Positions 10,301-20,571 of a stretch of DNA of 64,000 nucleotides are shown one piece after another. A program made the position numbers and the translations under genes. The stretch covers positions 372,001-436,000 of the forward strand of contig WUJK01000017.1 of NCBI GenBank assembly GCA_011317545.1, in the 5' to 3' direction. Position 1 is the stretch's first letter. Every line of letters begins with the position of its first letter. This stretch comes from Coniella vitis. Its lineage: Eukaryota > Ascomycota > Sordariomycetes > Diaporthales > Schizoparmaceae. A model generated the notes under the pieces. The model did not search any database and was not told the origin of the DNA. It saw only the letters and a program-made list of their open reading frames with translations.

Positions 10301-11374
10301 CAATGAGATAGCTTCGTTATTCGAAGGTATCTTGTCTTGAAGAAATTCTTGTGATGCGAGAGCCGCCAGAAACGGGTCGGAGGGAAGAAGGTCGTCCCCT
10401 CTAGCGAGGTACTGCTCGTAGCTTCTGTCGCCATTGGACTGCGTTGGGGACTCCGAGTACTCCATTGCACTGCTTTCACCCCTTTTCGGTCCGTAGGTCG
10501 GGTTTATATGTGTGTATGTTCGAGAGTCGGGAGACTTGTCAGGATGGTCGGCGTCACCATGGCTGTCGTTATGTCGCGAGGTGGGAGCAGGTGAATAGCG
10601 GCTTTGACTGCGACCCAAGAGGCTATTCGGCGAGATTAGTGGATGTGCAGGGGCACCGCACGGGAACATGGGTTGTAGGCCCTCGACCCGACCCGAATTG
10701 GTATCACTGGCGGGGATTGGGTGAACGTCGATGTTGACGCGACTGCTTGACGCGTCGGTAAAGTTGGTCTGCTGTTGTGGTATTGGTGGCTGTCGGACGC
10801 TGTACGGATGCAAGTACAAGGTGGGCGGGTTGACGTTGCAAGTAGCGGCATCGAGACCCCTGTGCTGGCCCTGGACCGTCGCATCGGTAGCGGGTTCTGG
10901 CGTGGGGTTAGGCTGCTTTTGCTGTCGATCCGCAGTAGTAATGGCCAGTTGCTGAAGCCGTGCTCCTGCATCTGCGTGTGCATTTGCCAGCAGTGAGACT
11001 GCATTGTTTCTCTGTTCTTTTTCTGACTCTTTTCTTGCACCTGCAGTGGGAAAAGAAGCTGTCACTGGCCGTGCAAGTGGGGTATTTGCTGCTGCTGCTG
11101 CATGTTCGATGCTGGTGCTAGTGCTGGCAGCCAAAGGCGTGTGGTGAACTTGGACTTGGGCTCGTACTCGGGCTCTGGCTCTGAGGAGTCTCTGGTCTCG
11201 GGCCAGCACTGCCTTGTTGTACTCTGCGAGCTCTTGAAGCGTGCTGTTGCTGGCCCCAGCTCCATGCAGGCGATGCATGCAGCTGATGAAAATATCGCTG
11301 TCCTGGGACTCGGTGCCATCGCCCACAGACAGCACTGCTGCCTGAGTCTGGCTGCCGTTGGCTTCTGGTGCCAT
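7355..11374 (-). CDS. crb2: Rad9/Crb2/53BP1-type DNA-damage checkpoint mediator with tandem BRCT domains
   Basis: A nuclear adaptor that in the Rad9/Crb2 family links Mec1/Rad3 kinases to effector kinases at damaged chromatin. The single exon gives 1339 aa from the first ATG at 11374; the two codons upstream belong to a non-ATG start. Residues 1 to about 980 are low-complexity and rich in Ser/Thr, with many SQ/TQ sites (for example SQTQ near the N terminus, ESQDS, DTQVPIEGSQDS), the target motif of ATM/ATR-like kinases. A long Glu-rich run is encoded near 9813-9860. A first BRCT domain begins about residue 985 (GTKIFTGMLFAVSF; conserved Trp in HQRWITVCI). A second spans about 1150-1339 (RILLVTP, FDWVYV). 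Its end, VIQSLILGRL, is typical of fungal members. A basic KKRKRK near 1265 could be a nuclear signal. The Tudor domain normal in this family is not evident. Confidence 0.88.
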   Translation of the reverse strand: MAPEANGSQTQAAVLSVGDGTESQDSDIFISCMHRLHGAGASNSTLQELAEYNKAVLARDQRLLRARARVRAQVQVHHTPLAASTSTSIEHAAAAANTPLARPVTASFPTAGARKESEKEQRNNAVSLLANAHADAGARLQQLAITTADRQQKQPNPTPEPATDATVQGQHRGLDAATCNVNPPTLYLHPYSVRQPPIPQQQTNFTDASSSRVNIDVHPIPASDTNSGRVEGLQPMFPCGAPAHPLISPNSLLGRSQSRYSPAPTSRHNDSHGDADHPDKSPDSRTYTHINPTYGPKRGESSAMEYSESPTQSNGDRSYEQYLARGDDLLPSDPFLAALASQEFLQDKIPSNNEAISLNDDDTGAVKFNISTFGGRSDTQPSALCSGALGLEEDKSQMPSSPRIAETPAPARNPFSGLEAAPGALMASSQMFKHTQFSSAHKPVLSPTSSRPSPDNLRASNTISPISSPLKRVSHGSLPLPNGSSNLATSIGYPTSSPRVSDEEEEEEEEEEDEGEQEQEQVEHGHSKFGCHGKGVKERSKMFHGLLPRAPIESYEPYQRSQQEQSASAHAAQGDVSDEDFSDVDYRRRQRVAQRRAAAAQNLRSISFERVRTSNADDEVVVPSTHNDETHNTNAQQYLAQCEGFFTRDSQNSIADTQVPIEGSQDSVAPQHSTGHALESNLPEHNIPRSLEHMFSVEATVPNTDPNPSPAASGQAIRPDEEHNTKQGGSAGPVTEIPETSPIYSHTRRLRPSHSRSPVKSSTTKPIDVDELVTSTSRPGLTDTQKAEGPFSPRPTQDKTPMSVPRASIASSSDNTRSSPNTNFRSSPPILASRVTAEKQGGRQDTSPSHINVSPTTPAANSPSTSPLSRLSATPELFGPKDETPLTEKTHAPAAISSLRLAQSSPAAAKVNRQRTTNTVPNAVSNQTRTSLRRSKKTYTPESGTSADELALTPLTPLLHHTRRSPRANRSLSKDEMAPREMSRGTKIFTGMLFAVSFQVRQPGEKEAQYKARISLSEQITNKIRQAGGRLLTDGFDKLFETAPAKPADRNSLSSTPDPDDEIELVPSAQEASFTALIADGHSRKVKYMQALALGLPCIHQRWITVCIDSQQLVDWSHYLLCAGNSSFLGDAVKSRNLLPYDASSARLCEVIRDRPRLLQDARILLVTPAHRGSEAGESSSKKEAYIFLARVLGASLSRVYTVEEAKMALKAREEAGRPFDWVYVDEKMAGHKDLFVTGNNDRDQTKEGALSTFTSGSTCSSIGKKRKRKGGGEVSTSMTASATSTANMTTTTITTTKTSTRNIWGDRPPKRVRMLSNELVIQSLILGRLMDEDELPPG

Positions 11375-13578
11375 GATCAATCAACTGCAGTCATTCATAC
11401 TGGCAGGGGTGACAAGTATTCCAGCACTTTGAAGTCAATTGAGAAATGCTGTGGGTGGATGCAGAAGGTGATGGTAGATGGACGGGTAAAGACGGAAATG
11501 TTTTCCAGCCGAGACAACAGGTGAAGTTTTGAAATTGCAGCCCCGTCATCAGCCGATTTCATAGTAGCGCAGAAGGACCGCGCCGAAGCTGAGGTCGCGC
11601 CATCGCCTCTTGTGGCTGACGACACGAGTTGTGCCTCGAGGGCGGCAGGAACGCAACGCGAAAGCACGTGGTCTGGCAGGGAACAGCCAGCTTCGGGGTC
11701 ATTAGGTCATTCAGGACATTCAGCCATTATTGGGCCTAAGAGTTATAGTATATTTATTGTAAGTCATGCCAAAACGCATTGATCAGGCACAGAGGACGGG
11801 TTCATCCGATCAATATGCGAAGCGCAGCCTTGTTCAATTTCATCCACACGATTCTTTTCCTCTCGAACTCTTGCAGACGTGACGACCAGATACTTTTGGT
11901 CGGCACGGTGCGTCCTGCGTGCTGTGGCATTCTGAAACCGACCACTGCAGCAGTTGCAGCCGTTGTGCCATGAGTGCCGCTCCTGCTGCTCGTTTCCCAG
12001 CCATCGACTTGTTCTTACCGTGCAGAGATGCTCAGGCTTGTCTAGCAGTGAAATCCTGTCAGATGACTTGCAGTCCATTGGCAAAACCGCTCCGGCAAGG
12101 ATGGGCTGGCCTTCCCCGCGAGGGTTTGGGAAATGAGCATGGCACCATCATGCTGGGCGGGATCTGGTACTGTGGCTGCTGATATGGGGGGAAAGGTACT
12201 TTGATGTCAACAGAAGCAGATCGGTGCTCCGTGGGATACTTTGCAAATTAACTCGAGCCACGGGCCTGCCTCCTCGTCCCCAGCCTCGTCAGCTCCTCAC
12301 ATGTTCCTCTGCTGGGTTTCATGTTGAATAGACATAGTGCATGTAAACGTACTTGTATATCTTGTCCTCCCTTTGCCTCTCCATTTTGTTTCCTTCTCCG
12401 TGACTATTGTCAACTCGCCAATCGCTGCAGCTTTCTCAGTTCTCGATCCTCGATTTCTCCTAGCGCACATCGTCACTCACAGGGCCCTCTTACCGCATCC
12501 TGGCCTCCACCGAGTCCACTCTGGGCAGCTCCACCAGCCGCCCGCAGCACCCTGCCCCTGCTGAAAGTCCACCCCGTAGCCAGTGCGCGGCCTCGCCGCC
12601 AAGCCTCACCTTCAGGGCTTCAACTTACAGGCTTCCAATGCCAGGCACTGGGCACCACTGTTGAGAATCAAGCAAAGCCCACAGCAGAGCCCACCCAGCG
12701 CCCACCCCGCCCACAGCACAACGCAGCACCCGCCAAACAGAGCCGCCAGCACACCACCACGAACCCACTCCCCACCGCCTCTGCCAGCAAGCGGTCCAGG
12801 CCTGTGTTCCCCACCAGCAGCGCCCGTCCTTGCCTACCTAGTACTTAGGGGCTCCTAAGCCAGTCTAGCCCCCCCAGCCTGGCCCCGGACTGTCTGACTG
12901 TTTTATTCAGGCACAACCTTCCACTGCCCTTTCTGGCCCAGTCTGCCCAAGCGAAGCCAATCTCCAGTGCTGCCCGCCCAATGGCAGCTGGTTGTTACTG
13001 AAAAAGACCCCTGCAAATAGGCGTCGATTCGTGCCCGTTGGCGGCCCCTGAACGAGCGTGCGTTGCTTGCTGCGGCTGGCGGATTGCGACTCTTTTTCTT
13101 GCATTTCGACGTTGATCTTGGATTCTTTTTTTCCCTTTCCCTTTTCCACCTAGTCTCCATGACTGCTCTGCTCTTTACGTTTTGTTTTGTGGCCGCCTGC
13201 TCCAACACTCTTTTGTACATCGCCCCCAGCCAACAACACCACCAGCCAAAAAAGACGGACAAGTCTCACTCCAACGACACCAACCACACCAGCAGCGGCA
13301 GCGGCAGCACCCATCAGCATCACCACCACCAGCTTCGGACAACAGCCCAAAGCATCCCAACAAGCCACCACTCCAACCTGTACCCGCTCCATCGCGAGCC
13401 GCCCGCTGTCGCCAGCCATAGAAGATCGGTTCCCAATTGGAGGCCGCGGCCTAGACGTCTTCGTCGCTACCCGTCCATTCTTTTGGTGCGGCCCACTGCC
13501 GCGTCCACGCCCGCTTCGCCGTCCCATCCCGACCAAACCCGCCGTCTGAGGGTCCTCTGTTCCTTACAGCAGCGCACA
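11375..13578. other. Divergent intergenic region between the BRCT gene and the DUF4048 gene
   Basis: This carries both promoters. Near the BRCT gene there is an SCB/MCB-like CGCGAAA at 11657-11663 and a palindromic CACGTG at 11665-11670, about 285 bp upstream of the start. From about 12480 to 13560 the plus strand is C-rich with Pro/Ser/Thr/His-type open frames, which I read as the leader of the DUF4048 gene. An in-frame ATG at 13159 would add a low-complexity N terminus. Confidence 0.5.
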
Positions 13579-15684
13579 ATGGAGACTGCCGCTGCCGTCA
13601 CCTCGCAGCGGTCCTGCCACTCCCATGCGCGGACCGCCTCAGCCACCAGCAGGCGCCACGCGTCGCGGCTCTCGCGCTCCGAGACCACACCACTGCCTCC
13701 GACCGACATGGCTTTTGACTCCCCCCCCTCCTCCTTTGGCGCCCGCTCCACACGCTCTCTTTCTTCAGCCTCGCGGAATTCCAATCGGCTCTCCCTCACG
13801 CTGCCCATCGCCCTGCCCACCAATGCGCCCTCCCGCCCCACGCCCATTTCCACAACCTTGCCGTCCTTCCCACCCACGCCCCGGGACACCCCGACGGCTA
13901 GGTCCCCCATCGACGCAAACGACTTTATACACGCCATTGCCGCCCAGGAGCGCCGGGTGCTCGAGCTCCGCGACGATCTCAAGAACGCCGAGGCCGAGCT
14001 ATCGCGCCTCAAGAAGCAATGGGGTGCCTTTGACTCGGTGCGCAAGCGGAGTGCCATTGTCAACAGCGAGTCGTCTTCTCACCATCACCGTCATTCGTCC
14101 TCAACAACAGCAGCCGCCGTGGACGATGTCGAGAGCAAGACGCGCAGCATCGAGCTTGATAGACGGCGGACCATGCTCATGAGCCAGCAGAACAAAGACG
14201 CACCCGCCACTTCTGCTTCCTCAGGAGGCCGCAGACGCGTCATGCGCGGTGGCCACACGCGCGCTCTGTCTCTGCTCTCCCCGACCAAGCCCGAGGGCGG
14301 CTTCCCCATCCTCCACGATGCTCTCGACTGCCACCAGCCCCTGGTCAGGGACTCGGAACCCCATTTGCAAATACAGAGCAACAGCAGCAGCAGCAATATG
14401 ACAAGCCGCCAGCCGCCCCTGGCCGCCAATGGCATCTCAAAGCGAGCCACCTGGGCCCCGCGGACACATAACACCACTTTCCTTCCTCCCCCCTCCTCCA
14501 ATAACAATAACAACGCGGGCGTCAAGCAAATGGCCGAGGATTTCAAGGCAGGCTTATGGACGTTTGTCGAGGATCTGCGCCAGGTGGCAGTCGGCGATGA
14601 GCCCATCACCGGTGCGCCAAGCGGGTACAGGAGGGTTTCGGGCCGTCAGAACGATAGCGATCGCGACACGATACGTGCTTGTGCTGGTGGCTCCGCCGCT
14701 TCACGACCAAATGTGACGAGCGTTTTCGGTGGTAGCAGCACCGATAACAACAACACTACTGCGTCATCCACCCGCCAAAGCACCGAACCCCGTAGAGAAT
14801 CCGACACAGCCAACCTCGGCCGCCCACGACGTACCAACTCGAAGCGCACCAAGCACTTTTCCTGGACGCCGCTGAGCGTCGACGCTTTTGACGATGCCGA
14901 CTGGAGCAATTGGGAAAGCCCGTCGCTGCACCCCACAACGCCTTCGCCGCGCTGGAGCGGCACGACAATCAACGGCGATGTCATATCGACAGCCATACCG
15001 GAATCCTCAAATGGAGATGAGAATGACTCACTGTGAGACACCACCGCTTCATTTTTTTGATCTTAAAAAACATTGCCTTTCTTTTGATCAGATCTGAAAC
15101 GCCATGTGTTTTCTCTTATGTCATGAATGATTGTTATGTGTATGATGGACTTTTACAAACCGGCCATCTCACCTGTTTTATATCTTTATCCCTTTTTTTA
15201 TAACAAAAAACACCCTTCTACACCTTCCTTCTCTTTGTATTATTTCCCCCGAGAATTCTTGGCATATTTTTATTTCCCAACCCGTCCCATGAACCCCTTG
15301 CTTTGTTAAAATCCGTGTGGCTTACCCTCGTCCTTCGCGCTTGCGCCTTGTGCCCCCGGTCCACAGGCTAATCACCGTGCCGCCCACAGCAAAAACCAGA
15401 CGTTGTCCTCCTCGTCCACGATTGCCACAAACTGCTCCGCCTCCTCCATCCTCTCTTCGCCACCCCCGTCGTCCTACGACTACTGCGGCTACAACGGCGG
15501 CGTCGTCGTCGTCGACGAAGGGTTATCGTCTCCCGAATCCCCTCCGCTCTCAGCCGTAAAGATTGAAGAGATGCTGAACAAACTGAGCCCTGGGAACTTG
15601 AAGCGTGCGACGAGTGAGTTTATGAAGGAGTGGGAACGGAGTTTGGGAGAGCCTGTGGGCGGAGTCAAGGACAAGGCCTGTTAA
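13579..15684 (+). CDS. DUF4048 (Pfam family) protein
   Basis: A fungal-specific protein of unknown function, 582 aa, from exons 13579-15032 and 15390-15684. The donor GTGAGA (15033) and the acceptor CCCACAG (ending 15389), with GCTAATC about 20 nt before it, join a Leu codon in frame. The 357-nt intron is long for this window. Diagnostic features are the coiled-coil-like block FIHAIAAQERRVLELRDDL near residues 115-150, SWTPLSVDAFDD and the repeated W motif (DWSNWES) near the end of exon 1, and, from exon 2, LSPGNLKRATSEFMKEWERS close to the C terminus. That C-terminal signature, known from the family, supports the splice. Much of the rest is Ser/Thr/Arg-rich and probably disordered. The start is uncertain: in-frame ATGs also occur at 13159 (hydrophobic, signal-like start) and 13711. 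I chose 13579 because the sequence upstream is low-complexity. Confidence 0.75.
15033..15389 (+). other. Long intron of the DUF4048 gene
   Basis: A 357-nt GT-AG intron inferred from frame and from the conserved C-terminal signature that only appears after splicing. It is T-rich in its central part and ends with a GCTAATC branch-like motif and CCCACAG. Without splicing the protein would stop at 15036. Confidence 0.7.
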
Positions 15685-16723
15685 GGCAAGGCGAGGGTTG
15701 TTCCTGGAATGAAAATCAAGTGGATTTGAAAAGCTCAGAGATGAAGAAAGCAAGGAAAAAGAAAAGAAAAAAGAAGTTACAAAAAAAACCGAAATAGAAA
15801 GAATTATTCAAGATGAGCAATGAAAGATGAGAGATGATGTAGTTACTAACCAATGAAAGATGAGAGATGATGTAGTTACTAACCATCTTGTATGAATGAT
15901 ACTGAACAAGATGGTGTACATAAAGAACACAAGCACACACATTCAAAGAAAGCGAAGTCGTCTCTCTCGCTCAAAAGCCTTTTAAGATAGCTGAGTCGTC
16001 TAACACCCAGCACACTATCCTCACAACAATCTCCAGCTTTGCTCACTGTATAATGGTCTATACTTCATGCAAGAGCAGGGAACTATATTCTGCAATCATT
16101 GGATATTACAATGCTTCTTATGATGCCATGAGCTATACACCTACTGATACAGGATAACAATCACTCAAGACTTTTACACATAGTGATGATATTGAACAAC
16201 AATTCACAGATATCAAATCCAGAGTATCTTTCCTCTGTGGACGGATATTTCTTGTGATGTACCGACCAATGATCAATGCTAATAAAACATGTGACATGTC
16301 CACATCTCCCTACCGAAGCACGGATCAAATCTGATGTACAATTCTTACTGAGTAGAAAATAGACACAGAGAGTAGAACAAATAATCAATGGTCGTCTGAA
16401 AAGGGAAACGCGTCACCCGTACCATATCACTGTAACAAAACACACACACACACAGCTCATGTTATATCTATAATTGTACCTCCCAAATAACCATATGCAT
16501 GCATGCGAGGGATGAAAGAAAAGGAAAAAAAGACAGCCAAGTCAATATACTGTAACATGTCCCCCTCCCCGCTGATTTGCTGTTCGCTTTGGCTTTCCTT
16601 TGAATCTGTTTCTATACTCCACAAACTATGATGTCTTCTCTTCTTCCTCCCCCTTGTACATGATCTTGATATACAGACCAGACGGCCACTGATTGCGCGT
16701 TACGGGATCACAACGAGGCTGGC
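15685..16723. other. Intergenic between convergent genes, with a 33-bp tandem duplication
   Basis: Two facing 3' regions. It holds a perfect 33-bp direct repeat (15818-15883), a short CA run near 16440-16456, and nothing that looks coding. Confidence 0.6.
15818..15883. repeat. Perfect 33-bp tandem duplication
   Basis: Two identical, directly adjacent 33-bp units, 15818-15850 and 15851-15883, each starting CAATGAAAGATGAGAGATGA and ending TAGTTACTAAC. They lie in the 3' flank of the DUF4048 gene. Confidence 0.9.
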
Positions 16724-19110
16724 TTAGTCGTCCATGACAGAGGCGAACTTGTCAAGCATGGTCTGTTGGATCTCCTCGTACTACAAGTATAGTCAGTATC
16801 AGCTGAGAATAGCAACGCGAGACATGAAATCAAAAGACGTACCTTTTTGCTAACGGCCTCCTGGCCTTCGCTGGGCTGTTCAAACTTCAAGCTCCTCAGC
16901 TGTGCTTGCAAATCCTGCGTTGCCTCGCGAACCTTGCTCCAGCTCTGTCCCTGTGCGATAGCCTTTTGTGCCTCGTCGTGGAAGCCCACCATCAGCTTCA
17001 TCATCCACTCCGTCTTCCAAATAGGACAGAACTGATCATAATCCGAGTATCCGTTCTGTTGCAAAAAGTCTTCCTTGAGCAGAGTAGCCATATCCAGGGT
17101 AATCTTATCGGGATCGCTCAGCGCACTCTTTCCGACCAGCTGCACAACCTGGTCGAGTTCTTCAGAGTCCGACAGGAGCTGCTTGATGCGGTCACGCAGG
17201 CGGGGGAAGTCGGGGTACTCCTTCTCGTACCACTTATCCAGGACAGTCGTATACTTGGAGTACGACAGAGACGTGTTGATGGAAGGGAAATGCTTGCGCT
17301 GGGCGAGCTTCTTGTCGAGACCCCAGAAGACCTGCACAATACCGAGAGTCGAGGAAGTAACAGGGTCCGAAAAGTCACCACCAGGAGGCGACACGGCACC
17401 GACAATAGAAACGGAGCCCTCACGCTCTGGCGAACCAAGGGACTGGACCTTGCCGGCACGCTCGTAGAAGGAGGCCAGCTTGGCACTCAGGTAGGCGGGG
17501 AAACCCTGGTCAGCAGGCATTTCTCCCAAACGACCCGAGATTTCACGCAGAGCCTCTGCCCAACGTGATGAAGAATCAGCCATCATGGCAACGTTCATGC
17601 CCTGGTCACGGAAGTATTCGGCCACTGTGATACCAGTGTAAATGGAAGCCTCACGGGCTGCGACAGGCATGTTCGAGGTGTTGGCAATCAGGGTGGTGCG
17701 TTTCATGATGGGCTCTCTTCGGCCATCGACCTCAATGGTGAGCTCGGGGAAATCCTTGAGTACTTCAGCCATCTCGTTTCCTCGTTCACCTGTGTTTTGG
17801 TTGTTAGAACCGTGACCTTGACGTAACTCAACAATGACCCTCAAAACATACCACATCCCACGTAAACAATGACATCAGAGTTGGAGAACTTGGATACAGA
17901 CTGCGAAATGACAGTCTTGCCACAGCCAAAAGCACCAGGAATAGCAACGGTACCACCCTGGACAGAAGGGAAGAGAGCATCGAGGACACGCTGGCCGACC
18001 AAGAAGGGGCCGTCGGCAGACTTCTTCTCCGTGGTGGGACGGGGCACTCGGACAGGCCAGGTCTGCATCATGCCGTACTCGGTCTTCTTGCCGTCAAACT
18101 CGACTTCAAGGATCTTTTCGTCGACAGTGTAACTGCCCTTTTCGGCAATTTTGGTGATGGTACCGCGGGCGCGGGGGGGGAACAGGATCCTGTGGTTGGT
18201 GATGAACGAGTTCTCGTAGACGCTGCCCCAGATGTCGCCGCCAGCAATGTGGTCGCCAACCTTCATGGAAGGAGTAAAGTCCCACTTCTTCTTGCGGTCG
18301 AGAGCGTTTGCAGCAATTCCACGGGGGATGTAGATGCTTTGGCACATTTCTGAAATCTTCTCGAGGGGTCTTTGAATACCATCGTAAATTCCGTTGAGCA
18401 GACCAGGACCGAGTTCGACAGAGAGGGGCTTGCCGGTTCGCAGGACAGGGTCGCCAACCATAACACCAGCTAGAAAGGAGTGTATCGCGTCAGCATGGAG
18501 GCTTGCTGGACAAGCAGGCAAAGCAGGCAAAGTAAGCAAGCGTGGACAGTCAAGACCCTATCCGTACCTGTCTCTTCGTAGACCTGGATGGTGGCCTGGT
18601 CCCCATTGATTCGAATGACTTCACCGACCAGTTGGTCGTTGCCCACTTTTACCTGCGCCAAAAGAGAGTCAGCGCCGTGCCCAGTTCTTGTTCCTTCTAT
18701 AATCACGATGATGACGACAATAATAATGGCAGTTTCGTACCAGTTCGTACATGGCCACACCAATCATGTCCTCGGCGACAATGACGGGACTATATGTCGG
18801 CGGTTATCAGCATGTTGTTCTATTCTTTGGTCATGTATTGCGATGTGGCGCATGGAGCGGTGGGCCGTCGAGTGTTACGCACCCAGAGACGGAGTAAATC
18901 TTGCCTGCAAGCATGATGGTATCACGATTAGCCTGGGCAAGATGATAGATAGAAATGACTTGGGCAATGCAAAGGCAGACTCACCATAGTGCTCAGCATT
19001 GTCTGCATTCTCCTTCTATGTCGGGTAGACAGCTCTGGTCAGTCATACATCCCCATCTCGTTGACGGCGAATTTGTTCTATTTCTGGAAGCTCGAGCTTA
19101 CCGGAGCCAT
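16724..19110 (-). CDS. VMA1: V-type H+-ATPase catalytic subunit A
   Basis: The catalytic ATP-hydrolysing subunit of the V1 sector, which drives proton pumping into the vacuole and other endomembrane compartments. It gives 605 aa from eight exons: 19110-19102, 19015-18985, 18904-18883, 18789-18741, 18652-18568, 18469-17852, 17789-16843 and 16780-16724. The first four are only 9, 31, 22 and 49 nt. Frame is kept throughout and the product starts [20 protein letters not shown], as in the family. The P-loop GAFGCGKT is at 244-251, followed by YVGCGERGNEM; the second nucleotide-site region ([19 protein letters not shown]) and the C-terminal helical domain are complete. No intein is present; instead a 62-nt intron (17790-17851) falls inside the Gly codon right after the Cys where the yeast VMA1 intein sits. 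Length matches fungal orthologues. Confidence 0.96.
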
Positions 19111-20571
19111 CTTGGGCGGCGTGCTGGCTTGCCGGCGAGGTTGGTATGTGGCGGAGGACGATGTCGTCGTCGCGGGTAGAGCTGGTGTCGAAGCTGGGTG
19201 CAAGTTCGCGGCAGTAGTGGTATGAGGCGTGCGAGCTGGCCTGCGCGGGGATACGGGCGAGGAGGGCGAGGAGGCGAGAGCTGGTGAGGCTGCGAATGAT
19301 GATGATGATGACAGCGCGGGCGTCTGGGGCAGGGGCAGTTGCGAAGCTATCTGCTGCTGCTGGGCCAGCTCGGCTGGCACTGGCGGGCGGAATGATGCAG
19401 CGGGTGCCAACTCCTGCTCCTCGGGCAGGTCGCTGTTGATAGTGGATGCGGTACCGGGCCTGCTATTCACTAACAGGTCTACCAGTGACGGCCGTGCCTT
19501 GAGTGTGGGCCGCAAGCCCAGCATGGTTGGGGAGGGGCTCCAGTCCGTCAGGTGCAGTGAAGTGCCCGCTGACTGAGTGGCTCTGTGGGTGCCAAGTGCT
19601 GAGGAGTAGAGATTCGGGGGCGCTTCAGTGGGTTGGAAGCGGAAGGCGGACACGGGCAGTCACTGTAACACCGCGTGTCGCGCACCCACGCCCCTAAACT
19701 GAACCAAACCGAACTGGGCTGAATGAACAAGCAGCCTCAGTTCTCGGCAGATGGTGTTTTATTTGCGTGTCTCTTGGTCTTGCTCTTGGGACCCTGGATG
19801 TTGTTGAGAGAAGTTCAAGGGATCGATGGAAGTATGGGACTTTGGGATTTGGAAATGTGCAATCGGGGGTCTTTGCTATGCGAGCGACAGGTTCGTGCAT
19901 TACCGCTCATTTCCTGTCACTGCCCCAAAACCCAAAGTTTGGCCTTGGCTGGGGGTTGGCTGGGGCTGCTATTTTGGGCACGCCTGTGCTTTCCTTTTAG
20001 CAGGCAGAGACACTACATAACACTGTCCATCTGCGCAGTCAGCGTACCGTTCAGGATTGTGCCTCCCTTGGCTCCCGAAGGATCTATTACCGATCTCGAA
20101 TTAATATCGCAGATGTATACCAGCTGCAGAATACTATCGTCAATGATTTCTCACATCGTGAGTGGAATTGGTTTGGGATGTCCTATAAGGCATTGGAAAG
20201 GCATACCACAGGACAAGATGGGGGATATTGGGCCTGGCTGCCCTAACCCTGATTGTTTTGTTCTGTTTGAAGACCAATATCAAAGTGGAAGCTGGTCGCC
20301 AAGATTACAACAATGAGTCTGTAGATGCAGTCCACTGATATGCCTTTTGCGCATAGTGAATGATTTTGTAACCTTCAAGTAAGCTCTGTTGAAATATCCA
20401 AAGGATTCATTTACCTTTCCTAAAAACGACAAACTCCCACCAAGAGGCTGGTCTGGCTTGGATTCAAGCCCAATAAAACAGCCTCCTTGAAATGCTTTTT
20501 AGACACAATCCCCCTTTTGACACAAACCAGAGTATTTGCCTTTTTTCCTTGAAGAAATAAGAGTTCCTCTA
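19111..20571. other. Intergenic upstream of VMA1
   Basis: This holds the VMA1 promoter/leader and the 3' flank of the 2OG oxygenase gene. On the minus strand the VMA1 frame stays open upstream of its start, with an in-frame ATG at 19524. The translation there is Ser/Pro/Ala-rich and unlike any A subunit, so I treat it as leader. Nothing else looks coding. Confidence 0.55.

Noticed and set aside
12321..12848. 175-codon plus-strand open frame
   Set aside because: C-rich leader or promoter sequence of the DUF4048 gene; low complexity and no recognisable motif.
13159..13578. Signal-peptide-like N-terminal extension of the DUF4048 protein
   Set aside because: The hydrophobic start is followed by His/Pro/Arg-rich leader-type sequence, and the family is not known to be secreted.
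17300..18470. Possible VMA1 intein
   Set aside because: The A-subunit coding sequence is continuous around YVGCGERGNEM except for a 62-nt spliceosomal intron; no intein or homing-endonuclease sequence is present.
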